NCBI GenBank assembly: GCA_026126025.1
Contig: JAHCJZ010000004.1
Coordinates: 183,908-247,907 of the forward strand
DNA from: Bauldia sp.
GTDB taxonomy: Bacteria > Pseudomonadota > Alphaproteobacteria > Rhizobiales > Kaistiaceae
Direction: 5' to 3'
Length of the DNA stretch: 64,000 nucleotides
In this document: positions 33,155 to 42,286 of the stretch, piece after piece
Layout of the letters: the number at the start of each line of letters is the position of its first letter
Numbering within the stretch: the stretch's first letter is position 1
Translations under genes and position numbers: made by a program
Notes under the pieces: generated by a model
The model's input: only the letters and a program-made list of their open reading frames with translations
What the model was told of the DNA's origin: nothing
The model's database searches: none

Positions 33155-34912
33155 CTAGAGGGTGAACACCCAAAGCACCGCGGTCTCGTTGACGAGGCCG
33201 CCCGACGCGCCGCCGGCGATCGCGATGTACTGCTTGCCGTCGATTGCATAGGTGATCGGCGGCGCCTTGAACCCGGTGCCGACATTGACCTCCCACAGGG
33301 TCGCCAGCGTCCCGGCGTCGTGCGCCCGCACCCAGCCATTGCCGTAGCCGGTGAAGACGAGGCCGGTGGTGGTGCCGAGCGTTCCGCTCGCGACCGCGGC
33401 CGCCTGCACCCGCACGCTGGTGACGGTCTCGCCGGTCGAGACGTCGACCGCGGTCAGCATCGGACCGACGAGGCCGCGCAGCAATTCGTCCGGAGCCGGA
33501 GCGAAGCCGAACGGACCGCGCAGCGCATAGTCGAGGTCGCCGACATATTCGCCGTCCACGACGAGGCCGAACACGTAGGGCTGCTCGTCATAGTTCGGCG
33601 CGTTGGCCGCCTGCGTGAAGCAGCTGTCGGTGACCGTCGAGTAGACCCGGTTGAGGTCCGGATTGTAGGCCTGCCCGCCCCATTGCGAGGCCGCCGCGCA
33701 ACCCGACCGGGTCGCGCCGCCGCGTAGCGCGTTGAGGCCGTCATAGGCCTGGAAGTCGGAATCGGGGTCGTACTCGATCGGCTGTCCGGTCTTGGGATCG
33801 AGCCCTGCCGTCCAGTTGGTGCCGGGCGAGTTCGGCTGGGCAAGGATGAACTCGCCCGTCGTCGCGTCGAGGAGATAGTAGTAGCCGTTGCGGGTCGAGT
33901 GATGCGCCATCACCGACCGCATCTCGCCGTTGACCTCGGTGTCGACGAGGAGGTTCGGCGTGATCTCGTCCCACTCGAAGCCCTCGTTCGGCACGTACTG
34001 GAAGTACCATTCGAGCTGCCCGGTGTCGGCGTCCAGCACCACGGTCGAGGAGGTGTAGAGATTGTCGCCGGGACGATAGGCCGGGTCGAAGGCCGGCGCG
34101 GCGTTCGACGTGCCGTAGTAGAGGAGGTTGGACTCGATGTCGTAGCTCGGCTGGGTCCAGACCGAGGCGCCGCCCGTCATCCACGCATCGCTGTCGGCCG
34201 GCCAGGTCTCGTGCCCGGCTTCGCCCGGTCCGGGCACCATGTAGAAGCGCCAGATCTCGTCGCCGGTCGCCGCATCGAGCGAGGCCGCCCAGCCGCGCCC
34301 GCCGAGGTCGCCGCGCGAGTTGGCGACGAGGACCATGTCGCGCAGCGCCAGCGGCTGGCTGGTGAAGTTCTCGGCGATCTCGATGCCGACCTGCCGGTCC
34401 CACACCGTCTCGCCGCTGTTCTTGTCGAGCGCGAACACGCGGCCGTCCGGCGTGTTGGCGATCACCAGGTCGCCATTGATGGCGACGCCGCGATTGGTGA
34501 CGAGGAGCCGGAAATTGGTGCCGTCGAGATCGGCCTCGGGATCGAAGCTCCAGATCTGCTGGGCGATGGCGCCGCTCTGGACGTTGTACTTGAAGACCTG
34601 CTGCGCCGAGTTGGTGACGTACATGAAGCCGTCATCGACCAGCGGAACCGTCTCGGTGCCGAAATGCCCGGCCGGACCGCCGAGCGGCACGGCGAAGGCG
34701 AGGCGGAGCCCGCCGACATTCTCCGGCGTGAGCTCGGTAAGCATCGAGTGCCGCCACTGATTGTACGTGCCGTGGGGCATGAGCCAGTTTTCCGGCTCCG
34801 GATTCGACATCCGGTCGAACGTCACCGGCGATTCCGCCAGCGCCGGGACCGACACCGACGACATCATCAGCGTCGCAAAACCAAGCTTCCGCAAGCTGCG
34901 CATTCCAGACAT
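33155..34912 (-). CDS. PQQ-dependent dehydrogenase, methanol/ethanol family (paralogue 1)
   Basis: 585 aa. Signal peptide of about 26 residues ending PALA-E. Eight-bladed quinoprotein propeller with Trp-docking motifs such as LDAATGDEIWRFY, LDADTGQLEWYFQ and VDVSTGETVTS. The active-site region reads NAAPAFDPAYRPGDNLYTSS (Asn) and VPNEGFEWDEITPNL, where family enzymes usually have a catalytic Asp two residues before a second Asp; here the first is Glu. The adjacent-Cys disulfide of methanol dehydrogenase is not seen. Soluble, no fused heme domain, so it would pass electrons to a separate cytochrome. ATG 34912 follows GGAGGAAGGG. Close relative of the next gene. Substrate unknown; probably an alcohol. 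Confidence 0.9.
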   Translation of the reverse strand: MSGMRSLRKLGFATLMMSSVSVPALAESPVTFDRMSNPEPENWLMPHGTYNQWRHSMLTELTPENVGGLRLAFAVPLGGPAGHFGTETVPLVDDGFMYVTNSAQQVFKYNVQSGAIAQQIWSFDPEADLDGTNFRLLVTNRGVAINGDLVIANTPDGRVFALDKNSGETVWDRQVGIEIAENFTSQPLALRDMVLVANSRGDLGGRGWAASLDAATGDEIWRFYMVPGPGEAGHETWPADSDAWMTGGASVWTQPSYDIESNLLYYGTSNAAPAFDPAYRPGDNLYTSSTVVLDADTGQLEWYFQYVPNEGFEWDEITPNLLVDTEVNGEMRSVMAHHSTRNGYYYLLDATTGEFILAQPNSPGTNWTAGLDPKTGQPIEYDPDSDFQAYDGLNALRGGATRSGCAAASQWGGQAYNPDLNRVYSTVTDSCFTQAANAPNYDEQPYVFGLVVDGEYVGDLDYALRGPFGFAPAPDELLRGLVGPMLTAVDVSTGETVTSVRVQAAAVASGTLGTTTGLVFTGYGNGWVRAHDAGTLATLWEVNVGTGFKAPPITYAIDGKQYIAIAGGASGGLVNETAVLWVFTL

Positions 34913-35072
34913 CCCTTCCTCCCTATGGCCGTTGCGCGCCGGTTCCGGGCATCTTTGCCTCGTTCCGGCGGGCCGGCCCGGAGGCTAGCCGAGCGGTTTC
35001 GCCGCGGTTACCCAAATATTGAGGGGGGTGGCGCCCGCCCGGCCGACCGCGGCCGTTCACGGGCTGTGGGAA

Positions 35073-35096
35073 GGGAGGGGGAAGAACCCCCCTCCC
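35073..35096 (-). terminator. G/C hairpin downstream of PQQ dehydrogenase paralogue 2
   Basis: GGGAGGGGG (35073–35081) pairs with CCCCCTCCC (35088–35096), ten bases past the stop of the leftward dehydrogenase at 35106. Confidence 0.5.
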
Positions 35097-35105
35097 TCAC
35101 TGGCG

Positions 35106-36869
35106 TCAGAGGCTGAAGACCCAGAGTATTGAGGTCTCGTTCACGATGTTGCCGGAAGAGCCGCCGGCGATCGCCACGTACTGCTTGCCATCGACGGCAA
35201 AGGTCATCGGCGGCGCCTTGAAGACGGTGCCGACATTCATCTCCCAGAGCGTCTCGAGCGTCTCGGCATCGTGGGCGCGCACCCAGCCATCGGCGTAGCC
35301 GGTGAAGATGAGGCCCGTAGTCGTGCCGAGCACGCCGCCTGCGACCGACGGGCTACGTATCGGGACGCTGACGACCGTCTCGCCGGTCGAGACATCCACG
35401 GCCGTCAGCTGCGGCCCGAGCTGCGCCCGCAACATCTCGTCAGGAACCGGCGCACCGGCGCCGCCGCGCAGGAACATCGGCAGGTTTCCGATGTAAACGC
35501 CGTTCTCGACCAGTCCGAACATGAAGGGCTGCTCCTCGTAGTTCGGAGCAGCAGCGGCCTGAGTGAAGCAGCTGTCGGTCACCTGGGAATAGATGCGATT
35601 GAGCGCCGGATTGTATGTCTGGCCGCCCCATTGCGATGCCGCGGCACAGCCGGAGCGTGTTGCTCCGCCGCGGAGCGCGTTGAGGCCATCATAGGACTGG
35701 AAGTCTGAATCGGCGTCGTATTCGACCGGCTGCCCCGTCTTCGGGTCGAGGCCCGCGGTCCAGTTCACGCTCGGTGCGTTCGGTTGGGCGAAAATGAACT
35801 CACCGGTCATCCGATCCAGCACGTAGAAATAGCCGTTGCGGGTCGAGTGATGTGCCATCACCTGGCGAGGTGCTCCGCCGATTTCGGTGTCGACCAGGAT
35901 GTTCGGCGTGATCTCGTCCCACTCGAATCCTTCATTCGGCACATACTGAAAGTACCACCGCAGTTCACCCGTGTCGGCGTCGAGAGCAACGGTTGACGAC
36001 GTGTACAGATTGTCCCCGGGGCGATAGGCAGGGTCGAAGGCCGGTGCCGCGTTGCCGGTGCCGTAATAGAGAGTGTTGGTCTCGATGTCGTAGCTTGGCT
36101 GACTCCAGATCGCGCCACCGCCGGTCTGCCAGGCTTCGCTGTCGGCGGGCCAGGTTTCATGCCCCGGCTCCCCGGGGCCGGGGATCATGTGGAAGCGCCA
36201 GATCTCCTCACCGGTGGCGGCATCCAGTGCAGCTGCCCACCCGCGGCCGGCAATGTCGCCCTTCGTGTTTCCGACCAGAACCATGTCGCGCAACGCCAGG
36301 GGCTGCGTCGAGAAGTTCTCGATGATCGGAATGCCGACCTGGAGGTCCCAGACGGTCTCGCCGCTGTCGCGGTCGAGAGCGAAGACCCGTCCATCCGGCA
36401 TATTGGCAATGGCGAGGTCACCGTTGAGGGCGACACCGCGATTGGTCGGGACGAGACGGAAATTTGCCGCGTCGACATCCGCCGCCGGATCATGGCTCCA
36501 GACCAACTGTGCGCGGGTGCCGCTCTGGACGTTGAACTTGAAGACCTGCGAGGCCGTGTTCGTCACATACATGAAGCCGTCATCGACCAACGGAACCGTC
36601 TCGGCGCCGAAATGCCCGGTCGAACTCGGCGGGCTTCCGAGCGGCGCGGCGTAGGCAAGCCTCAGTCCGCCGACATTGTCGGGCGTGATCTGGTCGAGCA
36701 TCGAGTGGCGCCACAGATTGTATGTGCCGTGCGGCATGAGCCAGTTCGCCGGCTCAGGGTCGACCATGCGTTCGAAGGTGACCGGTGCCTCTGCGAGTGC
36801 AGAGATCGAAACTGACGACAGGACGAGAGCCGTCAGTCCCAATCTTTTCCAAGTGCTGGCATTCCTCAT
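35106..36869 (-). CDS. PQQ-dependent dehydrogenase, methanol/ethanol family (paralogue 2)
   Basis: 587 aa. Signal peptide MRNASTWKRLGLTALVLSSVSISALA. It matches paralogue 1 almost block for block (ANWLMPHGTYNLWRHSML, AETVPLVDDGFMYVTN, RPGDNLYTSSTVALDADTG, VPNEGFEWDEITPN, GLNALRGGATRSGCAAASQWGG, KQYVAIAGGSSGNIVNETSILWVFSL). The same Glu occupies the expected catalytic Asp position. A recent tandem duplication is likely. The codon usage and A/T content look slightly different from paralogue 1. ATG 36869. It begins the leftward half of the cluster; the cytochrome and paralogue 3 are transcribed the other way. Confidence 0.9.
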   Translation of the reverse strand: MRNASTWKRLGLTALVLSSVSISALAEAPVTFERMVDPEPANWLMPHGTYNLWRHSMLDQITPDNVGGLRLAYAAPLGSPPSSTGHFGAETVPLVDDGFMYVTNTASQVFKFNVQSGTRAQLVWSHDPAADVDAANFRLVPTNRGVALNGDLAIANMPDGRVFALDRDSGETVWDLQVGIPIIENFSTQPLALRDMVLVGNTKGDIAGRGWAAALDAATGEEIWRFHMIPGPGEPGHETWPADSEAWQTGGGAIWSQPSYDIETNTLYYGTGNAAPAFDPAYRPGDNLYTSSTVALDADTGELRWYFQYVPNEGFEWDEITPNILVDTEIGGAPRQVMAHHSTRNGYFYVLDRMTGEFIFAQPNAPSVNWTAGLDPKTGQPVEYDADSDFQSYDGLNALRGGATRSGCAAASQWGGQTYNPALNRIYSQVTDSCFTQAAAAPNYEEQPFMFGLVENGVYIGNLPMFLRGGAGAPVPDEMLRAQLGPQLTAVDVSTGETVVSVPIRSPSVAGGVLGTTTGLIFTGYADGWVRAHDAETLETLWEMNVGTVFKAPPMTFAVDGKQYVAIAGGSSGNIVNETSILWVFSL

Positions 36870-37614
36870 TGCAATCCCCTCCCCGGAGTCTCTTGTCGCA
36901 GTCCGGGGGTGTTTCCCCGCGTCCGTTCCTGGCCTTGGGCTTCCCGTTGAAGCCCTTGGGCCTTGGACGGCGCCTGCGACGACGGCCCGATGTAGGCGAT
37001 GCGACGGTCCCGGCATCCACCCGACTTGGTAGGGTTCGTCAGGGGATTCAGACCCCTTCGAGGAGGGCGCATCGCGCGGCAGGCGCGAGCTCGGCGTATG
37101 TGACGCCGAGCTGAGTCCGCAGATTGATCGCGTAGCCCGTTGCGCTCTACGGCCCGGTCTACCCGAACGGGTTGTTCTGTAGCGAGGATTCCGCGGACGA
37201 AGGGGAGGGTGACGGCACTGCAAAATGGTGTCTGTCGGGTCGCGCTCGGGGACCCGTCGACCGGGCTTTCGATCGTATGTTTCCTCCTTGACTTCGTCGG
37301 GGCCGGCGGTTGAAACGCCGGCCCCGACCTTTCTGATTGAACCACCAGAGCTGTCTGTCGCCACGGAATCCGGCGACCCTGGGCGTCGGTCACTGTCGTC
37401 GCGAAGGCGGTCGAGGCCGCCACCTTCAGCAAGCACGGGTCTCGTCCGAGATCCATCTGGCGGCGGTTTGCACCGACAGGCACGTCCTCCCCATCCGGGT
37501 GCGAACTCGGCTGCACCCACTACCGCGTCGGGTGGATGCAATGACCAGCGGATCGCCTAAGCCAGCTCACGCAACGCCGGAGCGATCGCGATCGGCTGGT
37601 CGGCACGGGTGGGA
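36870..37614. other. 745-base gene-free interval inside the PQQ cluster
   Basis: Divergent interval between paralogue 2 and the rightward cytochrome. No frame shows a credible protein. It contains a small hairpin (GGGCTT/AAGCCC near 36940) and the strong stem-loop at 37296–37328. It may hold a long leader, a small RNA or the remnant of a deleted gene. Confidence 0.5.
37296..37328 (+). terminator. Orphan strong stem-loop in the intergenic interval
   Basis: GTCGGGGCCGGCG (37296–37308) and CGCCGGCCCCGAC (37316–37328) form a perfect 13-bp stem with loop GTTGAAA, followed on the plus strand by CTTTCT. No annotated gene ends nearby, so it would terminate an unrecognised transcript (for example a small RNA), or it is a relic. 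Confidence 0.5.
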
Positions 37615-38040
37615 ATGGCGATGAAACTCAGGCGACGCGCTGAACTCGGTTTGGGCGGTGCAGCTTTGCTGGCTGTTGTATCCGTCTCGTCCGTCCTGCC
37701 TGGCATGGCCACGGAGAATGCATCGCCCTCGTCCGGCAACTCGCCGGACGGAGAGCAGACCGGGGCAGCCATCTACGCCAGCATCGGCTGCGCGGGGTGC
37801 CATGGCGATGCGGGTGGCGGCGGACGCGGTCCGGCGCTCAACGGCTCGCTGGGCATCCGCGACGCCGGCCATCTCCTCAACCAAATCATCAATGGCAGCG
37901 GCGGCATGCCCGCGTTCGGCGATGTCCTGACAGACGAGCAGATCGTGCTGCTCGCCAGCTGGATTCGCGACGAATGGGGCGGGCGCCTGCCCCTGCCGGA
38001 CATCACGCTGGAGGATGTGACCGCGGCCCGCGGTGGCTAG
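37615..38040 (+). CDS. Periplasmic class I c-type cytochrome
   Basis: 141 aa. Signal peptide MAMKLRRRAELGLGGAALLAVVSVSSVLPGMA; heme motif CAGCH; distal Met in GGMPAFGDVLTDEQIVLLASWIRDEWGG; ends DITLEDVTAARGG. Paralogue of the cytochrome at 31066–31545 but without its long acidic linker. ATG 37615 preceded by GGTGGGA. It is 52 bases upstream of PQQ dehydrogenase 3 in the same direction, so it is probably its dedicated electron acceptor. Confidence 0.9.
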   Translation: MAMKLRRRAELGLGGAALLAVVSVSSVLPGMATENASPSSGNSPDGEQTGAAIYASIGCAGCHGDAGGGGRGPALNGSLGIRDAGHLLNQIINGSGGMPAFGDVLTDEQIVLLASWIRDEWGGRLPLPDITLEDVTAARGG

Positions 38041-38092
38041 CGGATCTCAGACGCGCCAGTTCGGACGGAAAAATCCAGGGAGGAAGTCCAAA

Positions 38093-39793
38093 ATGAAATA
38101 CCAGCGGAAATTGTGGAGACTTGGTGCTGTCGCGCTGCTGGCATCGGTCGCGATGCCTGCGCTGGCCGAGAGCCCGGTGACGTTCGAACGTCTGTCCAAT
38201 CCGGAACCGGAGAACTGGCTGACGGTGTTCGGCAATTATCAGGGTTGGCGGTATTCGGCCCTCGACGAGATCACCAAGGACAACGTCGGCGATCTGGGAC
38301 TGGTCTTTGCCATGCCGCTGTCGATGCAGGGCGGGCTGGGCGGGAATCTTCAGTCGGTTCCTCTCGTCGATGACGGCTTCATCTACACGCTCGACATGAC
38401 CGATGCCGTGGTGAAGATCGATGTCGGCAGCGGAACCCACGGTGCGCAGTTGTGGCGGGTGGAAACCACGCCGCCTGAAAACCAGGGCCGCAACCAGGGC
38501 GCGGCGCTCTGGGGAGACAATGTCTACTCCGCGACTCGAATCGGAACGGTGATTGCGATCGCGCGGGAGAGTGGTGAAGTTCTCTGGGAGGAAGGGTACG
38601 TCGTTCCGGGCGAGTATTTCGACGCCAGCCCGGTTGCACTGGAAGACAAGATCATCGTGGGGCAGGCGACGGGCGACTCCGGAACGCGTGGCTATGTCCT
38701 GGCCGTGGACCCGGAAGACGGGAGCGAGCTCTGGCGGTTCTACGCCGTCCCGGGGCCGGGCGAACCAGGCCACGAAACATGGCCGCAAGACAACGACGCC
38801 TGGATGACCGGCGGTGGCGGCGTCTGGATCGCACCGACCTATGACCCGGAAAGCGACTTGCTCTTCGTGGGCACGGGCAACCCCGCGCCGGCCTGGGATG
38901 CGGAATTCCGCGCCGGAGACAACCTGTACACCGCGAGCACGCTGGCGATTGACGCCGGCTCGGGTGGCCTTGCCTGGTACTTCCAGTATACGCCCAACGA
39001 CTCTCACGAAGCCGACGAGGTCTCCACGCATCTTCTTTTCGATCTCGAGATCGACGGAGAGACGAGACATGTCTTCGGACATCTGTCGCGCACCGGATAT
39101 TACTACACGATCGACCGCAACACCGGGGAGTTCATCGGGGCTGCCCCGTACCAGAGCAACATCACATGGACGGCGGGTATCGATCCGAAGACAGGAAAGC
39201 CCGTGGAATACGACCCGGCGGTCGACGTGCAGCAATACGCCATTGCACCGCGACGCACCGAGGAGGCGGTGACATTCTGCGGCGGCGCCTTCAACACTGG
39301 CACCTGGCCGCCGGCGTATGATCCCGAGCGACAGCTCGTCTTCAACACCGGCGCTGACAACAGCTGTCTCACTGGCCTGGTGAACTGGGCCATCATCCCT
39401 GCTGAAGAGCGCTTTGCGGCGAACGGGCTTGGTGGTCCGATCCAGTTCGTCTCCACGGATTGGATGGTGACGGCCACCGACGCGCGAACGGGAGAAACGC
39501 CCGTTACGGTTGGAATTCCGTTGGAATCGCGGTCCGGAATCCTGGCAACCGCCGGCGGAATCATCTTCCTCGGAGACAGTGCGGGAGACTTCCGCGCCTA
39601 CGATTCCGACACGCTTGAACCGCTTTGGTCGATCCATCTCGGCGCGCAGATGGTTTCCCCGCCCTTCACCTACGCGGTCGACGGCAGGCAATATATTGCG
39701 GTCCAGACCGGGGGCGCTCCCAGCACGGCATTCGAGGTCTTCGTCGGGACCACCGGCCCCAACTCATCCAATCTCTGGGTGTTTGGCCTTTAG
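38093..39793 (+). CDS. PQQ-dependent dehydrogenase, methanol/ethanol family (paralogue 3)
   Basis: 566 aa. Signal peptide MKYQRKLWRLGAVALLASVAMPALA. Same family as the two leftward paralogues but clearly more divergent: VFGNYQGWRYSALDEITKDNVGDLGL, GTGNPAPAWDAEFRAGDNLYTASTLAIDAGSG, TPNDSHEADEVSTHLLFD and a C-terminal GRQYIAVQTGG. The catalytic-Asp region again has Glu then Ala then Asp (EAD). GGGAGGAAG precedes ATG 38093. Coupled with the upstream cytochrome. Substrate unknown. Confidence 0.9.
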   Translation: MKYQRKLWRLGAVALLASVAMPALAESPVTFERLSNPEPENWLTVFGNYQGWRYSALDEITKDNVGDLGLVFAMPLSMQGGLGGNLQSVPLVDDGFIYTLDMTDAVVKIDVGSGTHGAQLWRVETTPPENQGRNQGAALWGDNVYSATRIGTVIAIARESGEVLWEEGYVVPGEYFDASPVALEDKIIVGQATGDSGTRGYVLAVDPEDGSELWRFYAVPGPGEPGHETWPQDNDAWMTGGGGVWIAPTYDPESDLLFVGTGNPAPAWDAEFRAGDNLYTASTLAIDAGSGGLAWYFQYTPNDSHEADEVSTHLLFDLEIDGETRHVFGHLSRTGYYYTIDRNTGEFIGAAPYQSNITWTAGIDPKTGKPVEYDPAVDVQQYAIAPRRTEEAVTFCGGAFNTGTWPPAYDPERQLVFNTGADNSCLTGLVNWAIIPAEERFAANGLGGPIQFVSTDWMVTATDARTGETPVTVGIPLESRSGILATAGGIIFLGDSAGDFRAYDSDTLEPLWSIHLGAQMVSPPFTYAVDGRQYIAVQTGGAPSTAFEVFVGTTGPNSSNLWVFGL

Positions 39794-39803
39794 ACGACCA
39801 GTC

Positions 39804-39833
39804 GCGGTGGGCGGATACTTGTCCGCCCACCGC
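39804..39833 (+). terminator. Rho-independent-type hairpin after PQQ dehydrogenase 3
   Basis: GCGGTGGGCGGA (39804–39815) pairs perfectly with TCCGCCCACCGC (39822–39833), loop TACTTG, ten bases past the stop. No T-run follows. Confidence 0.6.
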
Positions 39834-40153
39834 CTGGCAGCCCGCGTCCGCGGCAAGGCTTGAGCGTGCGCACCGCCGCATGCGTGAACGAGGTTTGCTC
39901 CGCCGGCAGCGTTTACCGGATCACGAATCTGGTCTTGATCGACGCACGGCGCCGCAGACCCCGCCCGACAGCATCACGGCAGCCCCGGGGCGACGCACTC
40001 GCGCACGGCCGCGAGCATCAAGGCCACCCCCGCCGATAAAGTGCACTTCCGGCGGACACTTCGAGCCCCGCTCGGAACGCGCTAGGGTGAGATCACGGTG
40101 TTTATCTGGGAGACCACCGAACCGTTCGAAAACCGTGACAGGGAAAAACGAAA
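39834..40153. other. Gene-free stretch before the LuxR-type pseudogene
   Basis: About 320 bases with no credible frame on either strand. The last 70 bases turn AT-richer toward the regulator and probably contain its promoter. Confidence 0.5.
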
Positions 40154-41284
40154 ATGGTCGACGAAGAATCCTTCGACCGCATAATCGTCGATTTGGGGGA
40201 CGCAGTCCTTTCCGGTGATCTTGGACCGTGGCTGGCGGCAGCTGCTGACGTGCTGGGCGCCTCCAAGGCTGCGCTCTGGCCCTTGGACATGAGCCCGCTC
40301 CTGCAGACCGGCTGGTCTCACGGGTGGACGGACAGTCAGGTCAACGCCTACCTCGAATATTACAACAGGGTAGATATCATCCATTCGAGAATGCGCCTAA
40401 GTCGCGGGATGGTAACTCATCGTCTGGACGATCTTGAGGGCGACAGCGAGGTAAGCGACAGCGAAATATTCAATGATTTCCTGATTCCCGCGGATGTTGG
40501 TCAGGTGATTTTTGTTCCAATGGACCTTGGCCCGACACTCCGGTTTGTGCTCGGCTTCTCAAGAGCTGCAAAATCGGTGCATTTTTCCTCGTAAGACGAA
40601 AACATTCTCGGTCGCGTCGCCAAACACCTCCGGCAATACATAAAGGTGATGGCTACCTTCGAACAGAGCAGCATCTCATCGCAAGCTTTAGGCAAGGCCC
40701 TAGATCAGATCGCTGTGCCCACCTTTATTATAGATTCAGCTTATAGAATTGTCTTCGCCAACAAATTGGCGTTTGCGATCCTCAGTCAGAAGGGCGTTGT
40801 AGAATATAGAAGAAACGACGGCATCGGTGGAAGCAACGTCAGGAGTAACATCGAGCTCCGTCGAGCGCTCGATTCCGTCACCAGCGGGGAAACGCGGCAG
40901 GCCATCGTTGCCTTGCGCAGTCGGTCGTCGGACGTTCCGCGGACGGCAATCATTTGCAGGGCTCCAGTCAACCATCCCGCGTTGATGAATATCGGCAAGG
41001 GTAACTGCCACGCCATCATGTTCGTCATCAATCACGAACCGAGAAAGGTCTCACCGGAGCCGAGCTATCTGGCGGCCGTCTTCAAGTTCACGCCGAAGCA
41101 GGCCGAAATTGCGAGCTTGCTGGCCGGAGGAGCCAACCTCGCCGAGATCGCGCGAAGAATGGAGGTCACCAGGGAAGGCGTCCGCTATCATCTCAAACAG
41201 CTGTTTGCGAAGACAGGAACCCATTGCCAGCGAGAGCTGGTTCAGTTGGTCACCGCGGGCCAAAGCTTGTTGCTGTCTTCATAG
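40154..41284 (+). pseudogene. LuxR-type transcription regulator interrupted by one in-frame stop
   Basis: Codons 1–146 (MVDEESFDRIIVDLGDAV… to FSS) and the stretch after TAA at 40592–40594 are in the same frame with no other stop until 41282–41284; together they give one 376-residue protein. The N-terminal part is a sensor domain (about 1–165), followed by a PAS-like middle (IAVPTFIIDSAYRIVFANK) and a LuxR HTH at the C-terminus (FTPKQAEIASLLAGGANLAEIARRMEVTREGVRYHLKQLF). The sequence just after the stop (DENILGRVAKHLRQYIKV) is the helix expected to link the two domains. Internal re-initiation at ATG 40649 could give a 211-aa DNA-binding fragment. Lower GC than its neighbours, so possibly acquired. 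A sequencing error is the main alternative. Confidence 0.75.
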
Positions 41285-41432
41285 ACAGCAGCCGTTGCGC
41301 GGACGCTTGGGCGAGAAGCGATCAAACCGGGTTCGGTGATCGGCCGCGGCTCTTGACGATGGCGCGGTCCGCCCTTCCTCTCCCGCAGCGGCCGATCACG
41401 CGGCCGCATCGTCGCGAACCCAGGAGGACCGC

Positions 41433-41852
41433 ATGGCGTCGCGCCTCAACCCCTATCTCAACTTCCGCAACAGCGCCCGCGAGGCGATGGAGTTCTATAA
41501 GGACGTCTTCGGCGGCACGCTGACGATGAACACCTTCGGGGAGTTCCAGTCGGCGCAGGATCCGGCGGAGAAGGACCTGATCATGCATGCCCAGCTCGAG
41601 ACCCCGACCGGCTTCACGCTGATGGGATCGGACGTTCCGCTATCGATGCCGTTCGTCCCCGGCACCAATGTCGGGGCGATCTCGCTTTCCGGGGAGGACG
41701 AGGCGGAGCTTCGCGGCTACTGGGACAAGCTGACGGTCGGCGCGACGATCACCCAGCCGCTGGAGAAAGCGCCCTGGGGCGACAGCTTCGGCATGGTCAC
41801 CGACCGCTTCGGCACCAGCTGGATGGTCAACATCAACGCACCGCGGCAGTAG
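41433..41852 (+). CDS. VOC-family (PhnB-like glyoxalase/bleomycin-resistance fold) protein
   Basis: 139 aa. Begins MASRLNPYLNFRNSAREAMEFYKDVFGG, the typical PhnB-like opening, with LIMHAQLETPTGFTLMGSDVP and a C-terminal WGDSFGMVTDRFGTSWMVN. One complete VOC module pair. PhnB-like proteins are a large family with mostly unknown substrates. Stands alone; an extragenic palindrome follows it. Confidence 0.9.
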   Translation: MASRLNPYLNFRNSAREAMEFYKDVFGGTLTMNTFGEFQSAQDPAEKDLIMHAQLETPTGFTLMGSDVPLSMPFVPGTNVGAISLSGEDEAELRGYWDKLTVGATITQPLEKAPWGDSFGMVTDRFGTSWMVNINAPRQ

Positions 41853-41884
41853 CCGCCGGCGGGTGTGCGTCTCGTCTCCCGCTT

Positions 41885-41970
41885 CGTCATTCCGGCGGAG
41901 GCCGGAATCCAGCGCCGCTTGCGACGGCCTTCGTATTGCTCGGGACCCCGGCCTCCGCCGGGGTGACGAG
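41885..41970. repeat. Double-hairpin extragenic repeat (copy 2, inverted)
   Basis: CGTCATTCCGGCGGAGGCCGGAATCCAG-type arm followed by GACCCCGGCCTCCGCCGGGGTGACG. The reverse complement matches the unit at 12696–12782 in order and spacing. Confidence 0.85.
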
Positions 41971-42286
41971 GGTTGGTTGGTGAGCCGGTCGAGACGAATC
42001 CCCTCGTCCTTCTCACCGGGTGGTTGATGGTGGCGCCGAGACCGGTGGAGCGCCTGACGCGGGCCGGTACTTTTTTCCGGCCTGCCTCGGTATCGGCACA
42101 AGATGGTCGCAATCACCCCGCCAGATCGCGGCGGGCGAAACGGCGAGCGGAGGACGGGAGAGGGGCGGGCGTTGCGTACAAGTCGGGGACGATTTCGGGG
42201 ACTCCTCACACTGCGCGGCGAACGTTTCTCGGTCGATCGAGGGGGGCGGATTGACGCCTGTCGATCGGGACGGAACAGGTGCGTTG
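41971..42286. other. Gene-free stretch before the SH3 protein gene
   Basis: About 315 bases. In-frame sequence upstream of ATG 42287 is open but has no protein-like composition. I see no clear promoter or operator. Confidence 0.4.

Noticed and set aside
31561..33165. Repeat-rich open frame opposite the pentapeptide-repeat gene
   Set aside because: Its apparent repeats (VGAGEIGA-like) are the reverse complement of the pentapeptide codons.
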